A stretch of 64,000 nucleotides of DNA from NCBI GenBank assembly GCA_021776925.1, contig JAJFFB010000127.1, positions 1-64,000 of the forward strand, given 5' to 3'. Origin of the DNA: Planctomycetota bacterium (GTDB taxonomy: Bacteria > Planctomycetota > UBA1135). Below the pieces are notes generated by a model, which worked only from the letters and a program-made list of their open reading frames with translations, ran no database searches and was not told the origin of the DNA. This document shows, in pieces, positions 34,175 to 42,102 of this stretch (position 1 is its first letter; each line of letters starts with the position of its first letter). The position numbers and the translations under genes are program-made.

Positions 34175-34931
34175 CCACACGGCCATCGGCAGTACTGCTG
34201 CCGTTTTCCGATTGATCGCGCTTTTCGTAGCGGATACGCACGTTCTCACGCCCCATTTCCTTGAGCCGGTCGGGGCTCTTGCGCAGACCGAGATCGTGAG
34301 CCTTGGAAACCACACTCTTCAAGGTTCGGTCCAAAGCCCGGGCGATGTCGAGATTGGCGGTTTCAGGGTAGAGCTTGCACAGCTTCTCGACGTCGGCGGT
34401 AGTCCAGCGTGGCATGCGCACGCGCTTGCCGTTGCCATGCCGGCGCTGGAAGCCCTTGTCCTTGGCCAGACGGAATTCACGCGCTTTGGATTCGATTTCT
34501 TCGGCGTGACGGCCAAGGATCACCACCAGGTCCGCGGCGGTGCGCGTGCCGTAATGGCGTTTCAAGGCTTGTAAGTCCTCGGTGGTCCAGACACGGCGGG
34601 CAATGTCGCCGCGGATCTCCTGCACCTTGAGTGCGATGTCGTTGGGGGTGCGGCGCAAGATCATCGAAATGACCTCGATTTCGGCCGCTCCCCAGTACTC
34701 CTTCAGCATTAGGATCTCGTCGGGGTTCCAGGGACCGCAGCGTGGCTCCCCAGAGAAATGGCGTCGCGCCATTCGGCGCACACTTTCCACTGAACGGTTC
34801 AACTCGCGTGCGAGGACACCGTCAGGGGTGCGGCCGAACTTACGTTTCAGCTTTTCCAGTTCCGCTTGGGACCACGGTCCCTTACGACGCCCAATCGGGG
34901 GCTTGATGGTCTTCGTGTCAGGGGGCTCCAT
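34167..34931 (-). CDS. Putative DNA-binding protein with four Myb/SANT-like repeats
   Basis: 254 residues. Four related helical units lie at about 19-57, 67-106, 114-153 and 175-216, each starting with a Trp (W20, W68, W115, W176) followed by E/D-L-L, a middle segment ending in I/L-A-R/L-R and a recognition-type helix with V.(S/K)(K/R)A. The last two read PRWTTADVEKLCKLYPETAN and VVSKAHDLGLRK. This resembles tandem Myb/SANT or homeodomain-like HTH repeats. No effector domain or signal peptide is present; both ends are basic and hydrophilic. A nucleoid or transcription role is inferred. The gene heads a three-gene unit; GGGAGGG stands right before the ATG. Confidence 0.65.
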   Translation of the reverse strand: MEPPDTKTIKPPIGRRKGPWSQAELEKLKRKFGRTPDGVLARELNRSVESVRRMARRHFSGEPRCGPWNPDEILMLKEYWGAAEIEVISMILRRTPNDIALKVQEIRGDIARRVWTTEDLQALKRHYGTRTAADLVVILGRHAEEIESKAREFRLAKDKGFQRRHGNGKRVRMPRWTTADVEKLCKLYPETANLDIARALDRTLKSVVSKAHDLGLRKSPDRLKEMGRENVRIRYEKRDQSENGSSTADGRVDG

Positions 34932-34977
34932 CCCTCCCTAGTATGGGACCAAGGCCTGCCCAAGTGCAAGCATCCGC

Positions 34978-36738
34978 CTAGGGAGCAGCGCTTTGGGCCC
35001 GCCGGACCACCGCCGACCAGGCCTCGGCGGCGGCGCTTTCGAGGATTTTCGAGGCCTCGGCGTGGCTCGCAGCGGTAACCGCCTGCACCGCCAGATCGCG
35101 CAAATCGGCCAAATCCACCTCGGCAAGCAGGGCCTTGAGCTCGGCAACCGCCGGGGGCGCGACCGAAATCCGGTCAAAGCCGGCACCAACCAGGAACAGC
35201 GCCCCAGCGGGCTGTCCGGCCATTTCGCCACACACCGAAACCGGCTTGCCGGCGGCAGCACAGTCGATGGCGATGCGGTGCAGGACCCGCAGATGGACCG
35301 GATGGTAGGGCTGGTAGAGCTCGGCGACCCACGGATTGTCGCGGTCGACCGCGAACAGGTATTGAACCAGGTCGTTGGTGCCGACCGACAGGAAATCGAC
35401 CTCGGGAAGGATCTCGCGCAGACCGAACGCCGCCGCAGGCACCTCGATCATGACGCCGAAAGGCACCTGCGCCTGGTCATCGGCCAGAGTCGAGGCGACC
35501 AGTTCCTTGACCTTGTGGATCTCTTCGACGGTGGTCACCATCGGCAGGAGGATGCAAGCGAGGCCGCTGTCGGCGGACTGTTTGATCGCTTGCAGCTGGA
35601 TCAGCAACAGGTCACGCCATTCCAGACCGAGGCGCAGCCCGCGCCAGCCCAGGGCCGGGTTCTTCTCCGGTGGTGTGGTGAAATAACGCAGCTGCTTGTC
35701 ATTGCCCACGTCGAGGGTGCGGAACACCACCGGGCGGCCAGGGAAATGGCTCAGCACTCCCCGGTACAGTTCGGCCTGTTCCTGCGCGCTGGGAAAATTC
35801 GGCCGCTCCATGTAGGCGAATTCGGTACGGAACAAGCCAACGCCGTCGCAGATCGCCGCATCGAACATCTCAAGATCGCGCGGCGATTCGATGTTGACCA
35901 TGATTTCGACCGGGTGGCCACAGCGGGTCCGCGCGGCTCGTTGCGCGCCCTTCAGAAGCACTTCGCTGACGCGCTGACGCTCGGCGCGCAGGCGTTCCGC
36001 GGCGCTTTGTTCCTCGGCCTCGACGCCCAGCAACAGGCGTCCGGAGTCGGCGAACAACACCGCGGTCTCGCCGGCTTGGGCGCGCACATGGACCTGCTCG
36101 ACCCCGGTCAGGGTCGGCACGCCGAGAGCGCGTGCCACCACCGCGCCGTGGCTGTAGCGTCCGCCTCGCCCGGCCACCACGCCAACCAGCCGCTTCCGGG
36201 CAACGCGCGAAATCAGCGACGGCAGCAGTTCTTCGCCGACCAGCACCACCCCGCCGTCGCTCTCGTCCTGCAATTCCTGTTCACGGCCGCTTTGCAGCGC
36301 CCGGATGACGCCGAACCACGGATCGCGCAGGTCGGCGGCCCAGCTCTTCATTTCGCCGCCCTCGAGGTTGTGGAATAATCGCTCGAACTTTTCGACCACC
36401 GCCAGCACCGCCGATTCCGGTGTGTAGCACTGATCCTGGATCAGCCCGCGCACATCGCGCAGGGCGTCGGGATCCTGGAGCACCGCAACCTGGGCGCCGT
36501 AGATGGCGGCGTCCTGGATGCCAAGCTCACGCGCGGTGATCTCTTGCACCCGGCTCAGGTCTTCCATGGCCAGCGCCCGCGCTTCCTCGAACAGGGCGAG
36601 AGCCGCCTCGACCTGGTCCGCAGGCACCAGACCGGGTTTGGAACCGGCCATGCGCGCCGCCGGATCCTCGACCAGGTACACGCGGCCGACCCCGATTCCA
36701 GGGGAAACGGTGGTCCCGTGCAGTTCCAGGCGAGCCAT
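34978..36738 (-). CDS. ptsI: Phosphoenolpyruvate-protein phosphotransferase (PTS enzyme I)
   Basis: 586 residues from ATG 36738, 23 bases after the glyQS stop. It has the EI layout: N-terminal helical/HPr-binding part with VSPGIGVGRV, the phospho-His at residue 197 in GGRYSHGAVVARALGVPT, then the PEP-binding barrel with LFRTEFAYMER, DVGNDKQL, GVMIEVPAA, SVGTNDLVQY and the acid-base Cys in SVCGEMAGQP. It transfers phosphate from PEP to HPr. No HPr or EII gene is near, so it may serve a regulatory PTS. Pairing with glyQS is unusual and is probably positional. Confidence 0.92.
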   Translation of the reverse strand: MARLELHGTTVSPGIGVGRVYLVEDPAARMAGSKPGLVPADQVEAALALFEEARALAMEDLSRVQEITARELGIQDAAIYGAQVAVLQDPDALRDVRGLIQDQCYTPESAVLAVVEKFERLFHNLEGGEMKSWAADLRDPWFGVIRALQSGREQELQDESDGGVVLVGEELLPSLISRVARKRLVGVVAGRGGRYSHGAVVARALGVPTLTGVEQVHVRAQAGETAVLFADSGRLLLGVEAEEQSAAERLRAERQRVSEVLLKGAQRAARTRCGHPVEIMVNIESPRDLEMFDAAICDGVGLFRTEFAYMERPNFPSAQEQAELYRGVLSHFPGRPVVFRTLDVGNDKQLRYFTTPPEKNPALGWRGLRLGLEWRDLLLIQLQAIKQSADSGLACILLPMVTTVEEIHKVKELVASTLADDQAQVPFGVMIEVPAAAFGLREILPEVDFLSVGTNDLVQYLFAVDRDNPWVAELYQPYHPVHLRVLHRIAIDCAAAGKPVSVCGEMAGQPAGALFLVGAGFDRISVAPPAVAELKALLAEVDLADLRDLAVQAVTAASHAEASKILESAAAEAWSAVVRRAQSAAP

Positions 36739-36761
36739 CTTGGATTCGGCCGTAGCGGCGG

Positions 36762-38240
36762 TCAGGGGGTGGTCAGCGAGGGTTCCGCCTCGGTGTGCGG
36801 CCGCCGCCACGCTTGGATACGTGCGTCGATCTCCTGACGCAGGTCGGCGATCGCAACGCGTTCCTGGGCCATCGAATCGCGCTCGCGCAGGGTAACGCTG
36901 CCAGCGGTCATGGTGTCGCCGTCGACGGTGACGCAGAAGGGTGTGCCGATCTCGTCCTGGCGCCGGTAGCGCCGACCGATCGACTGATTGCTTTCGATCG
37001 CGGTGCGGAAGTGGCGACGCAGTTCCTGCTCGATTTCGACGGCCTTTTCGGGCATGCCCTCTTTTTTCACCAGCGGAAAGATCGCCACCGTCACCGGCGC
37101 GATGCGCGGATGGAAATGAAGCACGGTGCGCTTCTGCTTGCCCTCGCCCTCTTCGTCGTAGGCGTCGACCAGGAAGGTCATCGCCGCGCGGTCACAGCCG
37201 GCGGCGGGTTCGATGACAAAAGGAGTGACGTGTTGGTCGGACTCCTGATCGAACCAGCTCAGATCCTGACCGCTGGCCTCGCTGTGTTTCTTGAGGTCAT
37301 AGTCGGTGCGGTTGGCGATGCCTTCCAACTCCGACCAACCAAAGGGGAACAGGTACTCAACGTCGCCGCAACCGGCTGCGTAGTGGGCGAGCTCGTCGTC
37401 GGCGTGGGCGCGTAAGCGCAGCTTCTCGGGATCGATGCCAAGGTCCAGATACCACTGAAAGCGCTCCTTCTGCCAGTATTCGAACCACTGCGGCGCTTCG
37501 TCCGGGCGGCAGAAGAACTCCATTTCCATCTGTTCGAACTCGCGTGTGCGGAAGACGAAGTTGCCCGGGGTGATCTCGTTGCGGAACGATTTGCCGATCT
37601 GGGCGATGCCAAACGGCAGCTTCTTGCGCGTCGAAGTGAGCACGTTGTTGAAGTTGATGAAGATGCCCTGCGCGGTCTCCGGCCGCAGATAGGCGACGCT
37701 GGCGCTGTCCTGCACCGCGCCGACGTGGGTCTGGAACATCAGATTGAACTGGCGCACGTCGGTCCAGTCGTCGGTGCCCGAAACCGGGTCCTTGATGCCC
37801 TCGTCGAGGATCAGCTGCTTGAGCGCGGCGTTGTCGCCGAGCGCCGACTGCAGCTTGGCGAGGAGTTCCTCGGCGCGCTCGGTGCGACCCTTGCGGCGTA
37901 GTTTCTCAGCCTTTGCCTCGACCAGGTGGTCGGCGCGGTAGCGTTGCTTCGACACCTTGTTGTCGATCAGCGGATCACTGAAACCGCCGACGTGGCCGGA
38001 AGCGACCCATACCTGCGGCGATTGGATGATGGCGGAGTCCAGACCGACCACGTCCTGGCGCGCGTAGACCAGCGATTCCCACCAGGCCTCCTTGACGCGG
38101 CGCTTGAGTTCGACCCCCAGCGGGCCCCAGTCATAGGTCGACCCCTGCCCGCCGTAGATCTCGGAGGCAGGAAAAACAAATCCCCGGCGCTTGCACAGGG
38201 AGACGACGCGATCCATCACGGAAGGGGGGGATTTGCCCAT
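36762..38240 (-). CDS. glyQS: Glycyl-tRNA synthetase, alpha2 type
   Basis: 492 residues of the single-chain (alpha2, archaeal/eukaryal and Gram-positive-like) class II enzyme, which charges tRNA-Gly in the cytoplasm. Diagnostic parts are RRGFVFPASEIYGGQGSTYDWGPLGVELKRR, RPETAQGIFINF, IGKSFRNEITPGNFVFRTREFEQMEMEFF and FVIEPAAGCDRA, with an HGTP anticodon-binding domain (PVTVAIFPLVKK..., SIGRRYRRQDEIGTPFCVTVD). The matching tRNA-Gly lies near 48 kb. TAAAAT ends 10 bases before the ATG, but a strong minus-strand terminator further upstream suggests either attenuation or a separate small RNA. Confidence 0.95.
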   Translation of the reverse strand: MGKSPPSVMDRVVSLCKRRGFVFPASEIYGGQGSTYDWGPLGVELKRRVKEAWWESLVYARQDVVGLDSAIIQSPQVWVASGHVGGFSDPLIDNKVSKQRYRADHLVEAKAEKLRRKGRTERAEELLAKLQSALGDNAALKQLILDEGIKDPVSGTDDWTDVRQFNLMFQTHVGAVQDSASVAYLRPETAQGIFINFNNVLTSTRKKLPFGIAQIGKSFRNEITPGNFVFRTREFEQMEMEFFCRPDEAPQWFEYWQKERFQWYLDLGIDPEKLRLRAHADDELAHYAAGCGDVEYLFPFGWSELEGIANRTDYDLKKHSEASGQDLSWFDQESDQHVTPFVIEPAAGCDRAAMTFLVDAYDEEGEGKQKRTVLHFHPRIAPVTVAIFPLVKKEGMPEKAVEIEQELRRHFRTAIESNQSIGRRYRRQDEIGTPFCVTVDGDTMTAGSVTLRERDSMAQERVAIADLRQEIDARIQAWRRPHTEAEPSLTTP

Positions 38241-38250
38241 GGAGGGGCGG

Positions 38251-38256
38251 ATTTTA
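38251..38256 (-). promoter_or_regulatory. -10 box close to glyQS
   Basis: TAAAAT on the minus strand, 10 bases before the ATG at 38240; it would start transcription about 3 bases before the coding region, downstream of the orphan terminator. Confidence 0.45.
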
Positions 38257-38315
38257 CCGGGCCCACCCCCTCGCCACTGCGGCTAGGGCGAGGAATCGTC
38301 CACGGCCTGCCAGAC

Positions 38316-38353
38316 AAAAAAACAGGGTGTCCGCCCTCCAACTGCGAACACCC
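38316..38353 (-). terminator. Strong orphan rho-independent terminator (minus strand)
   Basis: On the minus strand GGGTGTTCGC pairs fully with GCGGACACCC (one G-U pair) around a 9-base loop, then TG and seven T. No minus-strand gene ends here: the neighbours are divergent. It must stop a transcript that starts between here and about 38500. Confidence 0.8.
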
Positions 38354-38460
38354 CGCCGGGCAATATATCCCTGTTTGATCGGCACGAAGCCTTGCAAACA
38401 CCCGGCTTGCGCCGGGCAGGATTACCTTAGCCACCTCTTCGGCGCTTTCCTGGCCCAGCC
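38316..38460 (-). ncRNA. Candidate small RNA or attenuated glyQS leader
   Basis: The 288 bases between glyQS and the AAA+/Fis regulator contain, on the minus strand, TAGTTT at 38467-38472 (TAnnnT -10 type), an internal hairpin CCCGGC-GCAA-GCCGGG (38401-38416) and the strong terminator at 38316-38353. This gives a possible RNA of about 145 bases. It could be a free small RNA or, with read-through, a leader controlling glyQS. It matches no RNA family I can recognise. A 72-codon GTG frame through the region contains the terminator stem and is not believed. Confidence 0.4.
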
Positions 38461-38492
38461 ACGTTCAAACTAGGTCCTTGCCGACGATGACC

Positions 38493-38507
38493 CTCTCAAT
38501 TTGAGAG
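38493..38507. promoter_or_regulatory. Inverted-repeat operator candidate, site 1
   Basis: CTCTCAA-T-TTGAGAG, a perfect 7-bp palindrome 37 bases before the regulator ATG. The half-site TTGAGAG recurs 21 bases further on, two helical turns away and on the same face. Confidence 0.55.
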
Positions 38508-38514
38508 ATGACTG

Positions 38515-38528
38515 TTCAATATTGAGAG
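38515..38528. promoter_or_regulatory. Inverted-repeat operator candidate, site 2
   Basis: TTCAATATTGAGAG, an imperfect copy of site 1, directly upstream of the TAGACT -10 box of the regulator gene, as expected for autoregulation. Confidence 0.5.
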
Positions 38529-38532
38529 TTGC

Positions 38533-38538
38533 TAGACT
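38533..38538 (+). promoter_or_regulatory. -10 box for leaderless regulator transcript
   Basis: TAGACT ends 5 bases before ATG 38544; site 2 of the TTGAGAG repeats lies immediately upstream. Confidence 0.5.
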
Positions 38539-38543
38539 TCCCC

Positions 38544-39545
38544 ATGCCATCAGACCCTACGTTCTCGGCGTCCGATCCGGGCTCGATCACCTCAGTCTTC
38601 CGCCGCCGCAAGGTCACCTTCGATCACCTATTGACCCGGGACCTGGCCACGCAGAGGGCCCAGGTGCGTGCCCGCCATCTGGCCACGCTGGACTCTACCG
38701 TGCTGATCCAGGGCGAACCCGGCACCGGCAAGTCGCTGCTCGCCCAGGCCATCCACAACGCCTCGGCGCGCGCCGGACGGCCCTTTCGCATCCTCGGACC
38801 CGGCGACGTGGTCGGCGATCGCGTGCGTACCCGCGTCTTCGGCGGCGACGAGGACAGCGGCGTCCTGCCGGCCGCGGAAAGTGGCACCTTGGTGCTGGAT
38901 GAGCTGCAGGACTGGCCCGAGGGCGCACAGCTGATCTTCGAGCAGTTCGTTGACTTCCGCGAGTACCCGACCACTTCCGGCCGCGTAGGCCGGCACGCTG
39001 ATGTGCGCCTGATTGCCACCATCAGTGCACCGGTAGAACTCGGTTCGGTGGTCCCGCACGGCATGAGTCCCGGGCTTTACCAACGCCTACGCGGCTGTGA
39101 GATCCAGCTTCCCAGCCTGGCGGCGCGGCGCGCCGATCTTGGAATGCTCGCGCTGCATTTCCTTTCCTTGTTCGCGGCGAGCACCCGTCAGGAAGCGGCA
39201 ACCCTGGGAGCGGACGCTCTTGCCGCGATCCAGTCACGGCGCTGGTACGGCAATCTGCGTGAACTCGACCAGGCGATGCGTTCCGCCGCCATCGCCGCCA
39301 CGCCTGCAGGTGTCATCCGCGCGGCCGACCTGCCGGCGCCGATGGAGCCGGTGCTGGGCGCAGGCCAGCTCCCCTATCGCATCGACGCGCTCGAGCGATG
39401 GGCTTATCTGCGTGCCTTGCAGGCCACCAGCGGCAACCGTAGTCAGGCGATCGAACTGCTCGGCGTGGCGCCCGCGACCTTCTATCGCAAGGCCAAGTCT
39501 TTCGGCTTGCTCAGTGCGCGGCCCGAGATCGGGCGTCAGACGTAG
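38544..39545 (+). CDS. AAA+ regulator with Fis-type HTH, lacking the sigma-54 loop
   Basis: 333 residues from ATG 38544; TTG 38529 is in frame but overlaps the promoter. The AAA+ core resembles NtrC-type activators: Walker A GEPGTGKS, Walker B SGTLVLDELQDWPEGAQ, ADVRLIATIS, and a C-terminal Fis HTH (ALQATSGNRSQAIELLGVAPATFYRKAKSFGL). The GAFTGA loop that contacts sigma-54 is missing (RVFGGDEDSGVLPAAE stands in its place), and there is no receiver or other sensor domain. So it is either a sigma-70-acting regulator or one that does not activate. It probably binds the TTGAGAG repeats. The stop overlaps the convergent metallophosphatase gene by 10 bases. Confidence 0.82.
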   Translation: MPSDPTFSASDPGSITSVFRRRKVTFDHLLTRDLATQRAQVRARHLATLDSTVLIQGEPGTGKSLLAQAIHNASARAGRPFRILGPGDVVGDRVRTRVFGGDEDSGVLPAAESGTLVLDELQDWPEGAQLIFEQFVDFREYPTTSGRVGRHADVRLIATISAPVELGSVVPHGMSPGLYQRLRGCEIQLPSLAARRADLGMLALHFLSLFAASTRQEAATLGADALAAIQSRRWYGNLRELDQAMRSAAIAATPAGVIRAADLPAPMEPVLGAGQLPYRIDALERWAYLRALQATSGNRSQAIELLGVAPATFYRKAKSFGLLSARPEIGRQT

Positions 39546-40252
39546 GAACGGCGCGCCGGCACCACGGCCATTTCCAGGTCCTCCATGCGCACCGCACTGA
39601 GCGCGCCGCCATAGACGCATCCAGTATCCATGCCCAGCGCCACCAACCTTCCGCCGGAGCTCTGCCGCCGCGGAAAGCGCGCCGGTGTGTGGCCGAAGAC
39701 CACCAGCCGCGGTCCGGAATAGGCTTCGTACCAGTAGGGCTGCCCGCGCACGTGCTGCAGCCGGCGCAGGCTGCACAGCAGCTCGGGCGGCGTTTCATCC
39801 AGCTTGCGCCCGGGCACCAGACCGGCGTGGGTGATCACCCAAGGCTGTTCCTCGCTGCCGCCGCGCAGGTAGTAGGGGCGGCCAACCAAGGGGGTGACCA
39901 GCTCGCGGCCGGCGCCCGCGCGCAGATTGTGGATCGCGGTGCGCCCGTCGCCGAGCAGGTCGCGCTCGCCCGGCTGCCATTCGGCCGGCAGTTCCGCGCA
40001 ATCCTGGCCGTCGCTGCGGTCGCCAGCAACCCCGGCACGCTGCAGCAGGACACGCTCGTGGTTGCCGAGCACCAATTCGAAACCCGGCTGCGCGGTCAGC
40101 AAGTCGACCACGCCGTGTGGATCTGGACCGCGATGGTAGAGGTCGCCAACCGAAATCAGCCGGTCGCCGTGCTGGAGATCCAGCTGCTCGATCAGGTCGG
40201 CCAACTCCTCGGCGCAGCCGTGGATGTCGCCGATGACCCAGGTCGCGGTCAT
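39536..40252 (-). CDS. Calcineurin-like metallophosphatase (serine/threonine or ApaH type)
   Basis: 238 residues from ATG 40252, which overlaps the M3 peptidase stop by ATGA. The phosphoesterase motifs are in order: GDIHGC, VGDLYHRGPDPHG, LVLGNHERVL, ITHAGLVPG and VFGHTPA, with a final GCVYGGALSAVRM. This is the layout of PP1-like bacterial phosphatases (PrpA/PrpE) and of ApaH. It may dephosphorylate proteins or split diadenosine polyphosphates. An upstream extension of 10 residues is not needed. It is translationally coupled to the peptidase. Confidence 0.87.
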   Translation of the reverse strand: MTATWVIGDIHGCAEELADLIEQLDLQHGDRLISVGDLYHRGPDPHGVVDLLTAQPGFELVLGNHERVLLQRAGVAGDRSDGQDCAELPAEWQPGERDLLGDGRTAIHNLRAGAGRELVTPLVGRPYYLRGGSEEQPWVITHAGLVPGRKLDETPPELLCSLRRLQHVRGQPYWYEAYSGPRLVVFGHTPARFPRRQSSGGRLVALGMDTGCVYGGALSAVRMEDLEMAVVPARRSYV

Positions 40253-42009
40253 TCCGTGCCCTCCCCGCCGAGGCTGAGCCATTCGCTCTCGAGTTCAGGC
40301 ACGAGTTCGGCCAGCAGCTCGCCGGTGGGATCGAAACGCAGGCCGGCGGCGGCGAACAACTGCGGCAAAGGGCGCGATCCTCCCAGGGACAGGCCGCGCC
40401 GATAGGCGGCCACCGCGGCTGCCGGTTCGCGGCGATAGGCCAGCCACAGCTGCAGAGCACCGAGCTCGGCCAGCGCATATTCGACGTAGTAGAAAGGGAC
40501 TTCAAAGACGTGCAGCTGGCGGTGCCATTCGCTGGCCCGTTCCCGCTCCAGCCCGCTCCAGTCGGTGGTGCCGCCAAAGCGCTGGCGCAAGCGTGTCCAG
40601 CACTCGGCGCGTTGCTCGGCGGAGGTGTCGCCAGCGGAGTAGATCTGGTGCTGGAAGGCATCCACGGTGGCGATCCAGGTGAATCCGTGCACACAGTCTT
40701 CCAGGGCACGCAAGCGCGTGCGCCGCGCCTCTTTTTCCGGATAGGCCGAGGGCAGGTGCTCCAGCGCCATGAATTCCATGCCCTTGGACGCGACCTCGGC
40801 GAACTCGATGGGTGAGTGGCGGTAGCTGTCGGGCTCGAGGTCACGCGCCAGCAGCGCATGCACCGCGTGTCCGCCCTCGTGAACCAGGGTTTCGACGTCG
40901 GCGTGGGTGGTGCCCGAGTTGGCGAAGATGAAGGGCACACGCTCGTCCTCGAAGGTCTCGAGGAAACCGCCGGGCCTCTTGTCGGCGCGCGTTTCCAGGT
41001 CCAGCAGGCCGCGTGCTGCCATCCACTCCAGATCCTGGCCGAACTCGGTGTCGACCTTGCCCAACAGCTCGCGGCCGAGGCGCAGCTGCCCGGCGCTGTC
41101 CTGGAAGGGTTCGAACAGGTCTGCGCCAGCGGGGTCCACGCCGAGATCCCACGGGCGCAACGGGTCCAGTTCCAGCTGACGCCGTCGCGCTTCGTCCATG
41201 CGCCGCGCCAGGGGCAGGACGTGCTTCTCGATCTGGGCGTGCAGCGCCAGGCAATCGTCGGCTGAATAGTCGAAGCGACCGTATTCCTGGTGCTTGAACA
41301 GGCGGTAGTTGTCAAAGCCCGCGTTGGCGGCAACCCGCTGACGCAGCTCGTAGAGCTGGTCGAAGAGCGAATCCAGGCGTGTTGCATCCTGCAGACGGCG
41401 CTGGGTGCACAAGCGCCATACCTCTTCTCGCACGCCACGATCCCGGCTTTCGAGGTACTTGGCCATTGCCGGCAGGGTGCGCTCCTCGCCGCGGAACTGC
41501 ACAGTCATTGCCCCCATGGTCCGGCCGTAAGCGACCGCCAGCTTTTCCTCCTCCGCTTCCAGCGGGAGGTTCTCCTCGCGGAACAGGCGAACCGACAATT
41601 CGGTGTCGCGGTCGTAAACCTGCCAGAATTCATCCAGGAGCTGGCGCTGGGGGTGCGCCAGAAATCGCTGGTCGAGGCCGTCACAAGCCTGCTTGATGCG
41701 GGGCATGACTTCGGTCTCGTAACCGAGATAGGCGGCCTCGGCGTCGGCGTCGGCGGTATTACAGGCAGTCGCCACCATGCGCCGGGCCGACTCGGCCGAG
41801 ACCAGGGAATCCAGTTCGCTGCGGTCCAACAACCAGCGGCGCAAGGCATCCGCATCGGCCAAGGGCCGTTCGGCCAATTCCTTCAACCAGGGGCAAGCGG
41901 AATCCCAATTGGTGATTCTGAGCCCGGACGGCAGATAGCGCGGCTGCGGCGGCAGGTAGCGCTCGGAAAGGTCTGCCGTGGTCGCATTCATCCTGGTTGC
42001 ATCGGCCAT
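40249..42009 (-). CDS. M3-family oligoendopeptidase
   Basis: 586 residues from ATG 42009; AATAAT lies 6 bases before it, and an ATG at 41991 is the alternative. The M3 zinc site HEGGH stands at 377-381 (VETLVHEGGHAVHAL) with the third ligand Glu in IEFAEVASKGMEF. No signal peptide, so it is a cytoplasmic zinc oligopeptidase, like PepF/thimet family, recycling peptides. The family block FIFANSGTTHADVETL precedes the site. It is co-transcribed with the phosphatase gene. The 93 bases between it and the M16 gene show no feature other than the promoter. Confidence 0.88.
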   Translation of the reverse strand: MADATRMNATTADLSERYLPPQPRYLPSGLRITNWDSACPWLKELAERPLADADALRRWLLDRSELDSLVSAESARRMVATACNTADADAEAAYLGYETEVMPRIKQACDGLDQRFLAHPQRQLLDEFWQVYDRDTELSVRLFREENLPLEAEEEKLAVAYGRTMGAMTVQFRGEERTLPAMAKYLESRDRGVREEVWRLCTQRRLQDATRLDSLFDQLYELRQRVAANAGFDNYRLFKHQEYGRFDYSADDCLALHAQIEKHVLPLARRMDEARRRQLELDPLRPWDLGVDPAGADLFEPFQDSAGQLRLGRELLGKVDTEFGQDLEWMAARGLLDLETRADKRPGGFLETFEDERVPFIFANSGTTHADVETLVHEGGHAVHALLARDLEPDSYRHSPIEFAEVASKGMEFMALEHLPSAYPEKEARRTRLRALEDCVHGFTWIATVDAFQHQIYSAGDTSAEQRAECWTRLRQRFGGTTDWSGLERERASEWHRQLHVFEVPFYYVEYALAELGALQLWLAYRREPAAAVAAYRRGLSLGGSRPLPQLFAAAGLRFDPTGELLAELVPELESEWLSLGGEGTE

Positions 42010-42102
42010 GCGCAGATTATTCCAGTGCGCCCGACCCACTGCAGCCTGAGGCGGTTGCAATCTGCTGCCTTGCCGGCAAGGCGTGGAGGACGAGGTGGCC
42101 GC

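Noticed and set aside
38268..38320. GCCACTG followed by a GC-rich hairpin on the plus strand, resembling part of a cobalamin riboswitch
   Set aside because: The rest of the aptamer would have to lie in the glyQS coding region, the GGGAAGG and AGxCAGGA elements are missing, and no cobalamin-related gene follows.
38325..38353. AGGGCGGACACCC on the minus strand before glyQS, loosely like the T-box AGGGTGGNACCGCG
   Set aside because: Only about 9 of 13 fixed positions agree and the sequence is the terminator's own 3' arm, whereas a T-box lies 5' of the terminator; no specifier stem was found.
38216..38434. A 72-codon minus-strand GTG frame between glyQS and the regulator
   Set aside because: It contains the rho-independent terminator and its peptide is not coding-like; a small RNA or leader explains the region better.
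38544..39545. Classification as a sigma-54-dependent activator
   Set aside because: The GAFTGA loop is absent, so sigma-54 contact is unlikely despite the AAA+/Fis layout.
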